A program made the translations under genes and the position numbers. Positions 1-5,420 of a stretch of 17,760 nt of DNA are shown in pieces; position 1 is the stretch's first letter, and the number at the start of each line of letters is the position of its first letter. Origin of the DNA: Candidatus Nitrosopumilus sp. (GTDB lineage Archaea > Thermoproteota > Nitrososphaeria > Nitrososphaerales > Nitrosopumilaceae); NCBI GenBank assembly GCA_030637455.1, contig DAOWGL010000130.1, positions 1 to 17,760 of the forward strand, read 5' to 3'. The notes under the pieces were generated by a model. It worked only from the letters and a program-made list of their open reading frames with translations, did no database searches and was not told the DNA's origin.

Positions 1-804
1 ATTGCACTTGACACTGTAACGTGGAAAAACAATGATTCAGTTATCCATACTGTGACTTCTGGCACTTACAGTAGTGGCCCTGATGGCATTTTTAACAGCG
101 GTCCCTTAGAACCAGGAGATTCATTTAGTTATCAATTTCTTTGGGAAGATAGTGGCATTGTGACATATTTTTGTACAATTCATCCTTGGGTAAATGGTAT
201 TGTAACAGTTCAGGATCCTGAAGGTGTCCCTGTTAAACGAATAAAAGAATCTGGTTCTATCAAATCAGCAGAATTGCATGTTTCTCAAGGTGATAAGATT
301 GCTGAATTGGCACTTAAATTCAACACATTTGATAATGTAATCAATTCCCATCGCCAAGCTGCTCGTCATTATAATGATGCTGCAATAGAGTATTCTCTAT
401 TAGGGGATAATCAAAATGCTGCAAAATATTATCAAGAATCAGGATTGCAGTATCACTATGCAGCATCCCAACTAGAAACATCAGGTAAACTACAAGAATC
501 AACAAAACACCACTATCTAGCAGGGATTCAATATCATAATGCTGCACTTCAATTCAAAATTCTAAATGATTACACCAATTATGGAAAACAGTTTTCTGAA
601 TCTTTTAAACATAAAAGAATGGCAAAATATGGTTCAGACTATGTATTGCCTCCTAAACAACAAATGCAATGGTCTGTTGAACCTCAAGAGATAAAATGTA
701 GTGAAGGCTTGGAATTAATCTTCAAATCAAGTAATGGGAAACCTACATGTTTTACTCCTTCAAGTGCATCAAAACTAGTACAACGTGGTTGGGCTAAACG
801 ATAG
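1..804 (+). CDS. Cupredoxin fused to helical 27-residue repeats (5' end outside window)
   Basis: The reading frame is open from base 1, so the gene starts upstream. The visible N-terminal part is a type 1 copper (cupredoxin) domain: a His in the IHTVTSG context (bases 46-48) and the ligand loop CTIHPWV (Cys at 172-174, His at 181-183). The spacing Cys-x2-His-x2-X is that of amicyanin, but the position of the axial Met is Val (190-192). After a linker come three tandem 27-residue helical repeats (376-618). A C-terminal module follows, with two cysteines in the pattern KCSEGLELI...GKPTCFTP and a closing LVQRGWAKR; from memory this tail is common on secreted proteins of ammonia-oxidising archaea. 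The protein is probably extracytoplasmic, in electron transfer or copper handling, but the signal peptide is not in view. An open frame continues after the TAG (see 826-975). Confidence 0.85.
   Translation: MALDTVTWKNNDSVIHTVTSGTYSSGPDGIFNSGPLEPGDSFSYQFLWEDSGIVTYFCTIHPWVNGIVTVQDPEGVPVKRIKESGSIKSAELHVSQGDKIAELALKFNTFDNVINSHRQAARHYNDAAIEYSLLGDNQNAAKYYQESGLQYHYAASQLETSGKLQESTKHHYLAGIQYHNAALQFKILNDYTNYGKQFSESFKHKRMAKYGSDYVLPPKQQMQWSVEPQEIKCSEGLELIFKSSNGKPTCFTPSSASKLVQRGWAKR
376..618 (+). repeat. Three tandem 27-residue repeats within the cupredoxin protein
   Basis: Three consecutive 81-base units encode related 27-residue segments starting DAAIEYS, YAASQLE and NAALQFK and ending GLQYH, GIQYH and ESFKHKR. 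Each has AA near the start and an aromatic/Tyr-rich second half. The third is the most divergent. The pattern suggests paired helices like a short tetratricopeptide-type solenoid. Confidence 0.7.
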
Positions 805-825
805 AAAAGTCTTGATGGAAAACAC

Positions 826-975
826 ATGGAGATAATGCAATACATGGGAATCGTTACTATTGATGAAATTGATTATGTCGCTACTTGGCATATGGGAGCA
901 TCATCTGAAAAAGGAATTACCTGCAAATATCCTGAAATTATTCAGAACAGTTTTGGACATGACTTTGGAATTTAG
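826..975 (+). CDS. Small ORF, 49 aa, in frame behind the cupredoxin stop
   Basis: After the TAG at 802-804 the same frame stays open to TAG at 973-975. The first ATG is at 826, with others at 835 and 844. The product (start MEIMQYMGIVTID, end HDFGI) has ordinary protein composition with one Cys and two His, and I recognise no family. There is no clear TATA box or Shine-Dalgarno site, so it may be a separate small gene translated from the cupredoxin mRNA, the detached 3' end of a once longer gene, or chance. Confidence 0.3.
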   Translation: MEIMQYMGIVTIDEIDYVATWHMGASSEKGITCKYPEIIQNSFGHDFGI

Positions 976-987
976 AAAATGAAAACT

Positions 988-1020
988 AGGTTTTACTTTA
1001 GACTGCAAGAGTAAAAGCCT
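988..1020 (+). repeat. Hairpin element copy 1 (AAGAGTAAAAG family)
   Basis: The arm AGGTTTTACT (988-997) pairs with AGTAAAAGCCT (1010-1020), leaving one bulged G, with a 12-nt loop. The segment 997-1018 is identical over 22 nt to 4485-4506. It lies between convergent genes, so it could serve as a transcript end for either strand. Confidence 0.6.
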
Positions 1021-1040
1021 GTGATATAGAATTATCCAAG

Positions 1041-1493
1041 TTAATTTTTAATTTCTCTCACACTTGCAAGATCTTTTAACAAACCGTCAAGATGCTTTTG
1101 TCCAAATTCATCTGATACCACACTTCTTGCCTTTTCCCAATAAGGTAATGTTTTTTCTAATGCTGTTTTTCCTTTGGGAGTTAATTTTACAAAACGTATT
1201 CTTTTGTCATCCCCTGAAACAATTTTGATTAATCCCTCGTTCTCAAGAGGCTTCAGACCTCTAGTAAGAGTAGTTCTATCCATAACAAGTCCTTTTGCCA
1301 ATTTGTTGATACTTGGCGTGTCAAAAATGTGAACTCCAACTAGTACTGCAAATTGCGTGCTTTGTAATCCACTTGGTTTGAGAATTTCATCAAATAACTG
1401 AGTAATGATTCGCGATGCTGCTCTAATGTTAAACACAGGACAAAGTGAAGGTAAATCAAAACATTTGCTCAGATCGTTTTTCTTTGTTTCCAT
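1041..1493 (-). CDS. MarR-family transcription regulator
   Basis: This is a 150-aa winged helix-turn-helix protein. The helix-turn-helix covers about residues 58-86 (SINKLAKGLVMDRTTLTRGL) and the wing holds GDDKRIRFVKLTPKG (94-108); helices at both ends would form the dimer interface. An upstream GTG at 1538 is in frame, but ATG at 1493 is preferred: a TATA-like sequence on the minus strand (1515-1523) lies about 26 nt before it, and the GTG falls inside an operator. It has two N-terminal cysteines, Cys11 and Cys18, near where thiol-sensing OhrR-type MarR proteins carry their reactive Cys. It is divergent from a unit ending in thioredoxin and probably controls both promoters. The redox-sensing role is inference. 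Confidence 0.85.
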   Translation of the reverse strand: METKKNDLSKCFDLPSLCPVFNIRAASRIITQLFDEILKPSGLQSTQFAVLVGVHIFDTPSINKLAKGLVMDRTTLTRGLKPLENEGLIKIVSGDDKRIRFVKLTPKGKTALEKTLPYWEKARSVVSDEFGQKHLDGLLKDLASVREIKN

Positions 1494-1523
1494 AATAGAA
1501 TTTACCTGCGTCACTATATAAAA

Positions 1524-1538
1524 TATGTGTACATACAC
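1524..1538. promoter_or_regulatory. Putative MarR operator 1
   Basis: Overlapping palindromes TATGT-GT-ACATA (1524-1535) and GTGTA-CA-TACAC (1527-1538). The site lies directly upstream of the marR TATA-like box (1515-1523, minus strand), where bound protein would block TFB/TBP access: an autoregulatory position. Confidence 0.6.
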
Positions 1539-1544
1539 TTAATT

Positions 1545-1564
1545 ATAGGTGTGTATACACCTAT
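1545..1564. promoter_or_regulatory. Putative MarR operator 2
   Basis: Palindrome ATAGGTGT-GTAT-ACACCTAT, two perfect 8-bp arms. It lies between the TATA-like TTAATTATA (1539-1547) and the ATG at 1568 of the forward unit, where binding would block transcription start. Its core resembles operator 1 (GTGTATACAC against GTGTACATACAC). Confidence 0.7.
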
Positions 1565-1567
1565 TAC

Positions 1568-1906
1568 ATGAATACACAAAATAACCAAAATCAAAACGTG
1601 GGAACCTACGGAATCTATGGTTCTCACACCGCAGAAGCATGCCCACTTTTTAATGAGGAGAATAGAAAGTTGCTTCTACAGGTAGCATCAACCTTTGAAA
1701 AAGATGCAAACGCAAAAGGAATCAAAGTCCTTTCAATGTATCACTCTGGTTTAGAGCATACATTTGAGTGGATTGTTGAAGCCCCTGGTGCACATGCAGT
1801 TCAGGATCTTATGGTAGAAACTAAAGTTGCAAAATTCAACTCTACCAAAATTGTTCCATTAAGAACAACACAAGACGTAGTGGAGTACTGTCAAAGCATA
1901 GAGTGA
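1568..1906 (+). CDS. Small His/Cys-containing protein, first gene of MarR-linked unit
   Basis: 112 aa, family not recognised with certainty. The N-terminus is Asn/Gln-rich and flexible. Then come a YGIYGSHTAEACP segment (residues 14-26, His20 and Cys25), a helix, and MYHSGLEHTFEWIVEA (58-72, His59 and His64). The strand-helix alternation suggests a ferredoxin-like or dimeric alpha/beta-barrel fold of the kind found in small monooxygenase-like or stress proteins. No membrane segment or signal peptide. The start is set by a TATA-like box about 25 nt upstream, with a MarR operator between. It ends in TGATG, overlapping the next start, so the two genes are translationally coupled. Confidence 0.7.
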   Translation: MNTQNNQNQNVGTYGIYGSHTAEACPLFNEENRKLLLQVASTFEKDANAKGIKVLSMYHSGLEHTFEWIVEAPGAHAVQDLMVETKVAKFNSTKIVPLRTTQDVVEYCQSIE

Positions 1907-2337
1907 TGAAAATAATGAAAGTACAAATCACAAAAATAATTGAAGCGCCAGCAGACAATATCTGGAAGACAATTCGTGCCTACGATAATGTTGAAAGCTA
2001 TATCCCTATGGTTACAAATTCAACAATTTCTGGAACTGATGAGGGCTCTGAACGTGTATGTAAAATACAATTTGGTGAACAGCAAGCAGAGCTTGTAGAA
2101 AAACTAGACTTAGTTGATGAAGAAAACAAAACAATCAAAGTCAGTATAATCAATGCACCTCCTCCATTTAGTGGACTACAAAATACATTCCAGGTAAAAT
2201 CCTTGAGTGACAACAAAGCAGAACTTGTAATCTCTACTGAAGTAGACGGTACCGAACAAGCAACAAAAGGAATCCAAGACGTATTCCAGATGACAGCTGA
2301 TGGTCTCAAAAAACTACACGAAAAGGAGGCAAATTAG
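1906..2337 (+). CDS. SRPBCC (START-like) superfamily protein
   Basis: 143 aa. The opening MKVQITKIIEAPADNIWKTI and the following YDNVESYIPMVTNS are typical of SRPBCC/polyketide-cyclase-like proteins, which form a helix-grip fold around a hydrophobic ligand pocket; the alternating strands and long C-terminal helix (DVFQMTADGLKKLHEKE) fit. The ligand cannot be read from sequence. A GTG at 1903 is also possible, but the ATG at 1906 overlapping the previous TGA is the natural coupled start. The gene lies between the His/Cys protein and thioredoxin in one probable transcript, suggesting handling of a small hydrophobic or reactive compound. Confidence 0.8.
   Translation: MKIMKVQITKIIEAPADNIWKTIRAYDNVESYIPMVTNSTISGTDEGSERVCKIQFGEQQAELVEKLDLVDEENKTIKVSIINAPPPFSGLQNTFQVKSLSDNKAELVISTEVDGTEQATKGIQDVFQMTADGLKKLHEKEAN
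2323..2328 (+). promoter_or_regulatory. Shine-Dalgarno site for thioredoxin
   Basis: AGGAGG ends 10 nt before GTG at 2339. It decides the thioredoxin start against the in-frame ATG at 2300, which would add 13 residues translated from within the SRPBCC gene. Confidence 0.75.
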
Positions 2338-2338
2338 A

Positions 2339-2659
2339 GTGAACGAAATAAAAAATTCACGGCAATTTGAACAAGAGGTTCTAAACTCTGCCAACCCCGT
2401 CTTTGTTGACTTTTGGGCAGAGTGGTGCGGTCCATGTAGAGCCATGTCCCCTATTGTCGAGGAACTCTCAGAGGAATATGGAGACAAAGTAAATTTTGTC
2501 AAACTCAATGTTGTTGAAAACAATGAGCTTGCACAAAAATACAATGTCTTTAGCATTCCGACTCTTGCCATCTTCAAGGATGGTGAAGTAGTATCACAAA
2601 AAGTGGGGGCTACTACAAAAGAATCATTCAAAACCATGATTGATAGTTCTTTGAACTAA
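2339..2659 (+). CDS. trxA: Thioredoxin
   Basis: 106 aa, the usual thioredoxin length. The active site WCGPC is at residues 29-33 after VFVDFWAE, with the conserved cis-proline in FSIPTL (Pro74) and the closing KDGEVVSQKVGA loop. It reduces protein disulfides in the cytoplasm using electrons from a thioredoxin reductase, which is not in this window. The GTG start is supported by a strong Shine-Dalgarno site. As last gene of the MarR-linked unit it suggests the regulon answers oxidative or thiol stress. A T-rich stretch follows the stop. Confidence 0.95.
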   Translation: MNEIKNSRQFEQEVLNSANPVFVDFWAEWCGPCRAMSPIVEELSEEYGDKVNFVKLNVVENNELAQKYNVFSIPTLAIFKDGEVVSQKVGATTKESFKTMIDSSLN

Positions 2660-2663
2660 TCAT

Positions 2664-2679
2664 GGGTTTTCTTTTTTTA
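2664..2679 (+). terminator. T-rich terminator after thioredoxin
   Basis: GGGTTTTCTTTTTTTA follows the stop by a few bases; U-rich tracts of this kind end archaeal transcripts. Confidence 0.5.
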
Positions 2680-2718
2680 CACTATCTGTGTCCGTTTTTA
2701 TCAATGAATAATGAAGTC

Positions 2719-2743
2719 TTACTCTTCCCGCGAAGAGTAAAAG
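2719..2743 (+). repeat. Hairpin element copy 2 (AAGAGTAAAAG family)
   Basis: TTACTCTTC (2719-2727) and GAAGAGTAA (2732-2740) form a perfect 9-bp stem with loop CCGC. The conserved AAGAGTAAAAG is at 2733-2743. Confidence 0.6.
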
Positions 2744-2760
2744 GTACTGTTAATTCCGAG

Positions 2761-2799
2761 AAAAAAAAGAACTAATCCACCATTGAGAGGATTACCTCT
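2761..2799 (-). terminator. Hairpin plus U8 terminator of the response regulator gene
   Basis: Read on the minus strand downstream of the response regulator, the stem AGAGG-loop-CCTCT (2786-2799) overlaps a competing stem TAATCC/GGATTA (2773-2778 with 2789-2794), and then comes a run of eight T (A8 at 2761-2768 on the plus strand). A further palindrome GCATTTAATGC is at 2801-2811. The layout resembles a hairpin and U-tract terminator. Confidence 0.45.
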
Positions 2800-2867
2800 A
2801 GCATTTAATGCAGGTTTTCTTTGTTCGTCTATATCGATGGGGTTAATCCATGTTCTAACTCAAATTG

Positions 2868-3479
2868 TTAATCATTAGTTATGATTTCCGATAATTTGCG
2901 AATGTGACTAGTATTATTTTGTACTGCCAAGTCCAGCGCTTTTTGCATTTCATTTTTGTATTTTCCTATATTTTTTTCATCATTGTTTGTTATTTCACAT
3001 TCTTGTATGATTGGCAATTTTTTAAAATTCCTGTATTGTTCGTAATTTACTGAGCAGGAATAGAAATTTACATCTTCTTTGAACTTGTATTGAATTTCAA
3101 ATGATATTGGTAAATCATCTCTAACCAAGAAGATGTCTGTTATTGCTTGTTTTATGGCATGCATATCAAATGGCTTGTTGATTACAAGTACATTTAGTGA
3201 ATCAAAAAGGTACGAGTCTATTGCATTAGAATCCCCTGTAACTACAATTATTTTGGAATTTAGATTTCTATCTTTAATGTTCTCTACTGCATAAAATCCA
3301 TCATAGTCTGGCATTGTCAAATCTGTAAAAACTATGTCTGGATTGTGTTTTTCATACAATTCTACTGCATCTTTACCATTGTTACCTGTTGCAAGAATAT
3401 CTACGTTGATCATATCCAATAAATCACAAAACAGATCAATAATACTTTGATCATCATCTATTACTATACAATTAACCAT
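2868..3479 (-). CDS. Response regulator with REC domain and short alpha-helical tail
   Basis: 203 aa. Residues 1-120 are a receiver domain with acidic pocket Asp8/Asp9/Asp10, phospho-acceptor Asp53 (IVFTDLTMPDYDG), Thr81 (VVTGDS) and Lys102 (INKPFD). The remaining 80 residues have no recognisable DNA-binding or enzymatic motif; they contain strands and end in a helix (KNEMQKALDLAVQNN). It is therefore a REC protein with an unassigned output region, perhaps acting by protein contact. No histidine kinase is adjacent, so its partner is elsewhere. A palindrome overlaps its promoter (3501-3519). Confidence 0.85.
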   Translation of the reverse strand: MVNCIVIDDDQSIIDLFCDLLDMINVDILATGNNGKDAVELYEKHNPDIVFTDLTMPDYDGFYAVENIKDRNLNSKIIVVTGDSNAIDSYLFDSLNVLVINKPFDMHAIKQAITDIFLVRDDLPISFEIQYKFKEDVNFYSCSVNYEQYRNFKKLPIIQECEITNNDEKNIGKYKNEMQKALDLAVQNNTSHIRKLSEIITND

Positions 3480-3500
3480 GTGCTATCAAATTAATCACAT

Positions 3501-3519
3501 ATTCATACTTTATATGAAT
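3501..3519. promoter_or_regulatory. Palindrome over the response regulator promoter
   Basis: ATTCATA-CTTTA-TATGAAT, perfect 7-bp arms, lies 22-40 nt upstream of the ATG and contains the minus-strand TATA-like sequence CATATAAAG. It could be an operator or just the AT-rich promoter. A second perfect inverted repeat, TCCCAA-TT-TTGGGA, lies at 3536-3549. Confidence 0.45.
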
Positions 3520-3609
3520 ATCTTATATTTGTAAATCCCAATTTTGGGACTATTCAAAAATGTATGTTTAGATTTTAAATTACATCAGGATAAATTCTCT
3601 ATTCATTTG

Positions 3610-3631
3610 TTTTATCTCTCAAGAGTAAAAG
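3610..3631 (+). repeat. Hairpin element copy 3 (AAGAGTAAAAG family)
   Basis: TTTTA (3610-3614) pairs with TAAAA (3626-3630), and CTC (3616-3618) with GAG (3623-3625), with one bulged T and loop TCAA. Unlike the other copies it lies upstream of a gene, 110 nt before the ribbon-helix-helix protein. Confidence 0.55.
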
Positions 3632-3741
3632 GAACTAATTTTACAGTAATTAATCCAAGACTGAACCTTTGATGGACTAAAATGGTCCAAATCTGGATAT
3701 TATGATGCACTTTTAATATCTAAATCAATACATAAAAAATA

Positions 3742-4263
3742 ATGGGTGATGAACCAACTGATACTATTACAATTAGAGTTCCTAAAACACTAAAAGAAAA
3801 ACTAGAAAAAAAGACCAAAGAAAACAAAATCACATTAAATCTTTTGATAAATCAGATACTAACAAAAAATCTGAATTGGGATGAATATATGACAACAATG
3901 GGGTGGCTGCAGTTTAATCCATCTACAGTCAAAGAGATATTCAAATCCTTAGATGAGAAGAAAATAACTGAGATTATAAAGTCTATCACATTTGAAATTA
4001 TAGATGCAATCAAATTCATTTATGGTGATGTGAATTTGAATTCTGTCATTGACTTTTTAGATACGTGGCATCGCTCGGCTAATATTCCATTTAGACGCAT
4101 TGAAAATGGATCTAGTCATCAATACATAATAAATCATAAACTTGGGAAAAATTGGTCTATCTTTGAATCCAAAACTATTGAACGATTTTTTGGAGAGTTG
4201 GGATTTAAAGTAATAATTTCTCAGACTCGTACTGATTCCTGCTCTTTTAGAGTTCTCAAATAA
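3742..4263 (+). CDS. Ribbon-helix-helix protein with C-terminal sensor-like domain
   Basis: 173 aa. Residues 8-43 (ITIRVPKTLKEKLEKKTKEN, then helix TLNLLINQIL) are a ribbon-helix-helix DNA-binding fold: one beta strand and two helices that dimerise and insert the strand into the major groove. Residues 50-173 form an alpha/beta domain ending in YIINHKLGKNWSIFESKTIE and ERFFGELGFKV. From memory this C-terminal module occurs on several archaeal regulators and may sense a ligand, but I cannot name the ligand. A TATA-like TTTTAATATC lies about 27 nt before the ATG, so the message is probably leaderless. A second, minimal ribbon-helix-helix gene follows on the same strand with its own promoter. Confidence 0.75.
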   Translation: MGDEPTDTITIRVPKTLKEKLEKKTKENKITLNLLINQILTKNLNWDEYMTTMGWLQFNPSTVKEIFKSLDEKKITEIIKSITFEIIDAIKFIYGDVNLNSVIDFLDTWHRSANIPFRRIENGSSHQYIINHKLGKNWSIFESKTIERFFGELGFKVIISQTRTDSCSFRVLK

Positions 4264-4278
4264 TCAAAACACAGTGTG

Positions 4279-4299
4279 TTCAAATGTATACGGTTTGAA
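4279..4299. promoter_or_regulatory. Inverted repeat upstream of the small RHH gene
   Basis: TTCAAA (4279-4284) and TTTGAA (4294-4299), nine bases apart, lie just upstream of the TATA-like TTTAAAG (about 4310-4316) of the 48-aa ribbon-helix-helix gene. This is a plausible autoregulatory site for that protein or its neighbour. Confidence 0.4.
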
Positions 4300-4330
4300 T
4301 ATATCGCCTTTAAAGTAATAATTTTCCAAT

Positions 4331-4477
4331 ATGGGAAAAAGAATTACTGTCGTGCTTGATGAGGATTTATTAAAAAAACTCAGAATTATACAGGCAAAGC
4401 AAATCAAAGACTCTGCTTCATCTGTAAGCTTTTCTAAAGTAATCAACGAAACTTTGAAAAAATCCCTCAAAAATTAG
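4331..4477 (+). CDS. Minimal ribbon-helix-helix (CopG-like) DNA-binding protein, 48 aa
   Basis: The product begins MGKRITVVLDEDLLKKLRII and ends with SFSKVINETLKKSL: strand, helix, turn, helix, the whole ribbon-helix-helix domain with nothing else. Proteins of this size are often antitoxins or plasmid-type copy regulators, but no toxin-like ORF adjoins, so a free-standing regulator is more likely. A TATA-like TTTAAAG lies about 20 nt before the ATG, giving a leaderless message. Hairpin element copy 4 begins five bases after its stop codon. It is absent from simple ORF lists because of its length. Confidence 0.75.
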   Translation: MGKRITVVLDEDLLKKLRIIQAKQIKDSASSVSFSKVINETLKKSLKN

Positions 4478-4481
4478 ATCT

Positions 4482-4506
4482 GGTTTTAGACTGCAAGAGT
4501 AAAAGC
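4482..4506 (+). repeat. Hairpin element copy 4 (AAGAGTAAAAG family)
   Basis: Shares 22 identical bases with copy 1 (4485-4506 against 997-1018). The stem is weaker: TTTTA (4484-4488) with TAAAA (4500-4504), flanked by G/C. It directly follows the small RHH gene and precedes the GC-richer stretch at 4521-4581. Its TAAAAG could alternatively act as a TATA box for that stretch. Confidence 0.55.
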
Positions 4507-4520
4507 GATTCTTGATTTCA

Positions 4521-4581
4521 TACTAGCCAATACTCGTAAAACGACTCTTGGTCTGTGAGCCGACTAGTAGTCAACCTTTTT
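4521..4581 (+). ncRNA. Possible small structured RNA
   Basis: This is a GC-richer island (about half G+C over 4542-4576) in an AT-rich gap between convergent genes. TACTAG (4521-4526) can pair with CTAGTA (4564-4569), CCAA (4527-4530) with TTGG (4548-4551), and CGT with ACG around an AAA loop (4535-4543). GACT-AGT-AGTC (4562-4572) is an alternative hairpin. It ends in TTTTT (4577-4581). No homology was recognised. Confidence 0.3.
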
Positions 4582-4635
4582 GCACATAATTTCATCAAAC
4601 ATACAAGAGAGTCTCTTAAAATAAAAAAGAAAGAA

Positions 4636-5109
4636 TCACTGTACTTTAACAGATTTTTTCTTTGGTTTGGGAGTGGGCTTACTCTTTGGAAGAGTCACAT
4701 CTAAAACACCATCAGTCAGTTTTGCCTTTACTTTTCCAGGAAGTACCTTTTCAGATAATGGTATGGTCTGATAGTATGACATACTGTGTCGTTCTTTTCT
4801 CAAGTAGTTTTTCTTTTTTTCCTCTTCTTTGTGCTCTCCTGTAACCTCGATTGAATTGTCTGTTACGTTGAGATTGATCTCATTTTTCTTCAATCCAGGC
4901 ATATTCATCTTCATTCGAAGTTGATTGCCTTCATCAATTACATCACAACCAGTTTCAGGCAATTTTGGAAAGGATGGAAAATCTATTCTTGGGAAAGAAG
5001 AAAATGATTTTTCCAAATCTCTTCTAAAGTTGTCAAAAACATTGTCAAATTCAGAAAAACTTGACTTTGATGGTGACGATGCTAATTTTTTTACAGGTTT
5101 TTTTGCCAT
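4636..5109 (-). CDS. hsp20: Small heat shock protein, Hsp20/alpha-crystallin family
   Basis: 157 aa. A Lys/Ser-rich N-terminal arm precedes DNVFDNFRRDLEKSFSSF, then the alpha-crystallin domain at about 52-141 with MKMNMPGLKKNEINLNV and the signature GVLDVTLPK (134-142). The Lys-rich tail ends VKV, matching the short hydrophobic I/V-x-I/V motif that docks onto a neighbouring subunit. It is an ATP-independent holdase that keeps unfolding proteins soluble for the thermosome encoded further along. A TATA-like ATTCATAAAG (5131-5140, minus strand) lies about 26 nt before the ATG, so the message is leaderless. It converges with the RHH gene region. Confidence 0.93.
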   Translation of the reverse strand: MAKKPVKKLASSPSKSSFSEFDNVFDNFRRDLEKSFSSFPRIDFPSFPKLPETGCDVIDEGNQLRMKMNMPGLKKNEINLNVTDNSIEVTGEHKEEEKKKNYLRKERHSMSYYQTIPLSEKVLPGKVKAKLTDGVLDVTLPKSKPTPKPKKKSVKVQ

Positions 5110-5207
5110 AAACGATACATCTTTTTATTACTTTATGAATAGATCAGAGATTCTCAAAAGTGGCATTAAGAATAATTTTAATGTAAAGAATTCCAATTAA
5201 TGTGAAT

Positions 5208-5420
5208 ATGGATCCTAAAACACAAAAAAAGATTGATGAAATAATGTATGAGACAAATGAAAAAATAAATGCAATTGTAAATGAAATCAGAGATATCCGA
5301 TTTTCAAAAATGGATGAACATGATAAAGAAACAAAATGTGATAAACTGAGAGTAGAATTTGAGCAAGTCATGATTGAAGAAGAGGAAAAAATAGTAAAAG
5401 TGATGGAAAGATTCCCATGA
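5208..5420 (+). CDS. Small charged alpha-helical protein, 70 aa
   Basis: Not recognised. The product (start MDPKTQKKIDEIMYETNEKI) is rich in Glu and Lys and looks helical from end to end, with hydrophobic residues at coiled-coil-like spacing and a single Cys. A GTG at 5202 is possible, but ATG 5208 lies about 27 nt after the TATA-like TTTTAATG (5177-5184). Its stop overlaps the start of the DUF151 gene (ATGA), so the two are coupled and may work together, for example as a nuclease and its binding partner. That pairing is inference. Confidence 0.65.
   Translation: MDPKTQKKIDEIMYETNEKINAIVNEIRDIRFSKMDEHDKETKCDKLRVEFEQVMIEEEEKIVKVMERFP

Noticed and set aside
1494..1538. Longer MarR start at GTG 1538
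   Set aside because: It would lie inside operator 1 and upstream of the TATA-like box that fits ATG 1493.
2300..2338. Longer thioredoxin start at ATG 2300
   Set aside because: A strong Shine-Dalgarno site precedes GTG 2339, and the extra 13 residues are not thioredoxin-like.
2704..2775. 23-codon plus-strand ORF starting MNNEVLLFPRR
   Set aside because: Its codons are formed by the hairpin element and the poly-A tract; no promoter at leaderless distance; structure explains the sequence better.
3640..3715. CTGA and TGATGG motifs resembling D and C boxes of a C/D sRNA
   Set aside because: No consensus C box (RTGATGA) with correct spacing and no terminal stem; motif matches are too short.
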